In this document: positions 62,933 through 64,000 of the stretch, piece after piece
How positions within the stretch are numbered: position 1 is the stretch's first letter
How the letters are laid out: each line of letters starts with the position of its first letter
Assembly (NCBI RefSeq): GCF_018343535.1
Contig: NZ_JAGYPF010000001.1
Coordinates: 1,364,001 to 1,428,000, forward strand
Reading direction: 5' to 3'
Source: Neobacillus rhizophilus
Lineage (GTDB): Bacteria; Bacillota; Bacilli; Bacillales; Cytobacillaceae
DNA: 64,000 bases
Notes under the pieces: model-generated
The model's input: only the letters and a program-made list of their open reading frames with translations
Told to the model about the DNA's origin: nothing
Database searches by the model: none
Translations under genes and position numbers: made by a program

Positions 62933-64000
62933 TTATTGCTTAATCCACCATTCATTTGGACGATTCTTACCTGATACGTCAAATGTAACGCCTTGAACAC
63001 GCTTAGAAACTGCCATTGTTTCTTCTAATTCAGCAATCGGTAAAATAGGCAGATCCTTCATAAATAGTTTTTGCCATTGAATATAGAGATCCTTACGCTT
63101 GTTGGTGTCTGTTCCAACAACATTAATGTCAAGTGCCTCATCTAGTAACTTGTCACTTTCATCATTTACCCAGCGTGGGTAGTTCCAAAGTGCTTTGGAG
63201 CCCCATAGTGGAGTTGGATCTGGATCGGACCCAGTGGACCAGCCGCCGAAGAATACTTCCATAGACTTATCTGCTTTTTCAAGTTGATCATAATACAAGT
63301 TGAAATCAACCATGGAAACCTTCGTTTTTAAGCCAACTGCTTCCCAATATTGAGCCATTGCTTTCGCACGGGCTTCAAATGTAGGGTTTTGTGTTGCATA
63401 GTGAGAGAAGTTCACAACAAATTCCTTACCGTTTGGATCTTCACGGAAACCATCACCGTTAACATCCTTATAACCTGCTTCATCAAGCAATTCTTTTGCT
63501 TTCTTCGGATTATATTTGTACTGCTCTAATTGGTCGTTTGGTGCTGCAATCCAGTGGTTCGTTGGGATAGGACGGTTAACCGGCTTACCTACGCCGAAGA
63601 AGAACGCTTTTACCCACTCTTCACGGTTAATTGCATAGAACATCGCTTCACGAAGCTTTTTGTCAGCGTATTTTGGTTCATTCATGACGTTTTTCTCGCC
63701 ATCCCAAGTACCTAAGCGGAAACCAACATAATAGTAGCTAACGCCAGGATATGTTATTGCATTGACATTATCTAGAGCTTTAACTTGATCAATAATGCTT
63801 GGGTGGAATGAAGTCATGTCAAGTGTACCGTTTTTTAGTTCGCCAACGGATAGAGATGGGTCAATTACCTTAACTACAATTTTGTCGATATGAGGCTTGC
63901 CAGCAAAATAGTCATTAAATCGTTCCATTTCAACAGATTCACCTGGAACGATTTTTGTTACCTTGTATGGTCCAAGACCCACTGGTTTAGTGCGGACTGC
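62933..64000 (-). CDS. appA: Oligopeptide-binding protein AppA, C-terminal part, cut by window edge
   Basis: The frame is open to the window end; its last 356 residues are seen. It reads through VRTKPVGLGPYKVTKIVPGE (typical SBP_bac_5 fold), YYYVGFRLGTWDGEKNVMNE and FFGGWSTGSDPDPTPLWGSK, and ends NEWWIKQ. The signal peptide and lipobox are outside. It is the substrate-binding protein of the appABC operon; a weak hairpin (62819-62848) lies between it and appB. Confidence 0.9.
   Translation of the reverse strand, partial: AVRTKPVGLGPYKVTKIVPGESVEMERFNDYFAGKPHIDKIVVKVIDPSLSVGELKNGTLDMTSFHPSIIDQVKALDNVNAITYPGVSYYYVGFRLGTWDGEKNVMNEPKYADKKLREAMFYAINREEWVKAFFFGVGKPVNRPIPTNHWIAAPNDQLEQYKYNPKKAKELLDEAGYKDVNGDGFREDPNGKEFVVNFSHYATQNPTFEARAKAMAQYWEAVGLKTKVSMVDFNLYYDQLEKADKSMEVFFGGWSTGSDPDPTPLWGSKALWNYPRWVNDESDKLLDEALDINVVGTDTNKRKDLYIQWQKLFMKDLPILPIAELEETMAVSKRVQGVTFDVSGKNRPNEWWIKQ

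Overview
The window is chromosomal DNA from an AT-rich, endospore-forming member of the Bacillaceae. Evidence for this: spore genes (spoVIF, a yhcN/spoVAC/spoVAD/spoVAE cluster, cotZ/cotY, cotO, yjcZ- and yjcA-like genes), a class IV (PhaR-PhaC) polyhydroxyalkanoate synthase of the Bacillus megaterium type, a tryptophan T-box, strong GGAGG ribosome-binding sites, and a gene order from about 26.7 kb to the end that follows, with inversions and insertions, the yjb/yjc-opp-app part of the Bacillus subtilis chromosome. A Neobacillus/Priestia-like genus is a guess.

Layout. 1-0.83 kb: end of an IS1182-like element. 0.87-5 kb: IDEAL-domain protein, YugF-like hydrolase, secreted acidic protein, DesK/DesR-like two-component system. 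5.1-15.1 kb: a polyester (PHA) and acyl-CoA locus with phaR, phaC, two phasin-like genes, a short PhaR-like paralogue, an SDR reductase, two near-duplicate acyl-CoA ligases and two alpha/beta hydrolases. 15.4-25.5 kb: a mixed region (lone trpB, GNAT, class V aminotransferase, aldo/keto reductase, Fe-alcohol dehydrogenase, small membrane and low-complexity proteins, a DUF1259 gene cut by an amber codon, a cation-diffusion transporter). 25.6-26.2 kb: a frameshifted integrase remnant beside tRNA-Val(GAC). 26.4-36.7 kb: yjcHGF, helicase yjcD, sporulation and coat genes, fabI with a FapR operator. 36.8-51.4 kb: yjbQ, prpE, yjbO-nadF-yjbM, yjbL, yjbK, yjbI-yjbH, pepF, coiA, a cardiolipin synthase, mecA and spx. 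51.9-64 kb: oppABCDF, T-box-trpS, yjbA and the start of an appABC operon cut by the window edge.

Functional links. Spx, its ClpXP adaptor YjbH, the ClpC adaptor MecA and the competence protein CoiA form a proteolysis/competence neighbourhood. FabI with a FapR box and DesKR concern membrane lipids. The PHA locus combines polymerisation, granule coating and probably monomer activation and release.

The most unusual feature is a dispersed intergenic repeat: six copies (17678, 20067, 39503, 44921, 49813, 59805) of a core of about 62 bp, two of them extended by a long A/T-rich hairpin. All six have the same orientation. Five sit within about 10 bp of the intrinsic terminator of the minus-strand gene to their right. 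The core can form either a local hairpin or a competing long-range stem. I do not recognise it as a named family.
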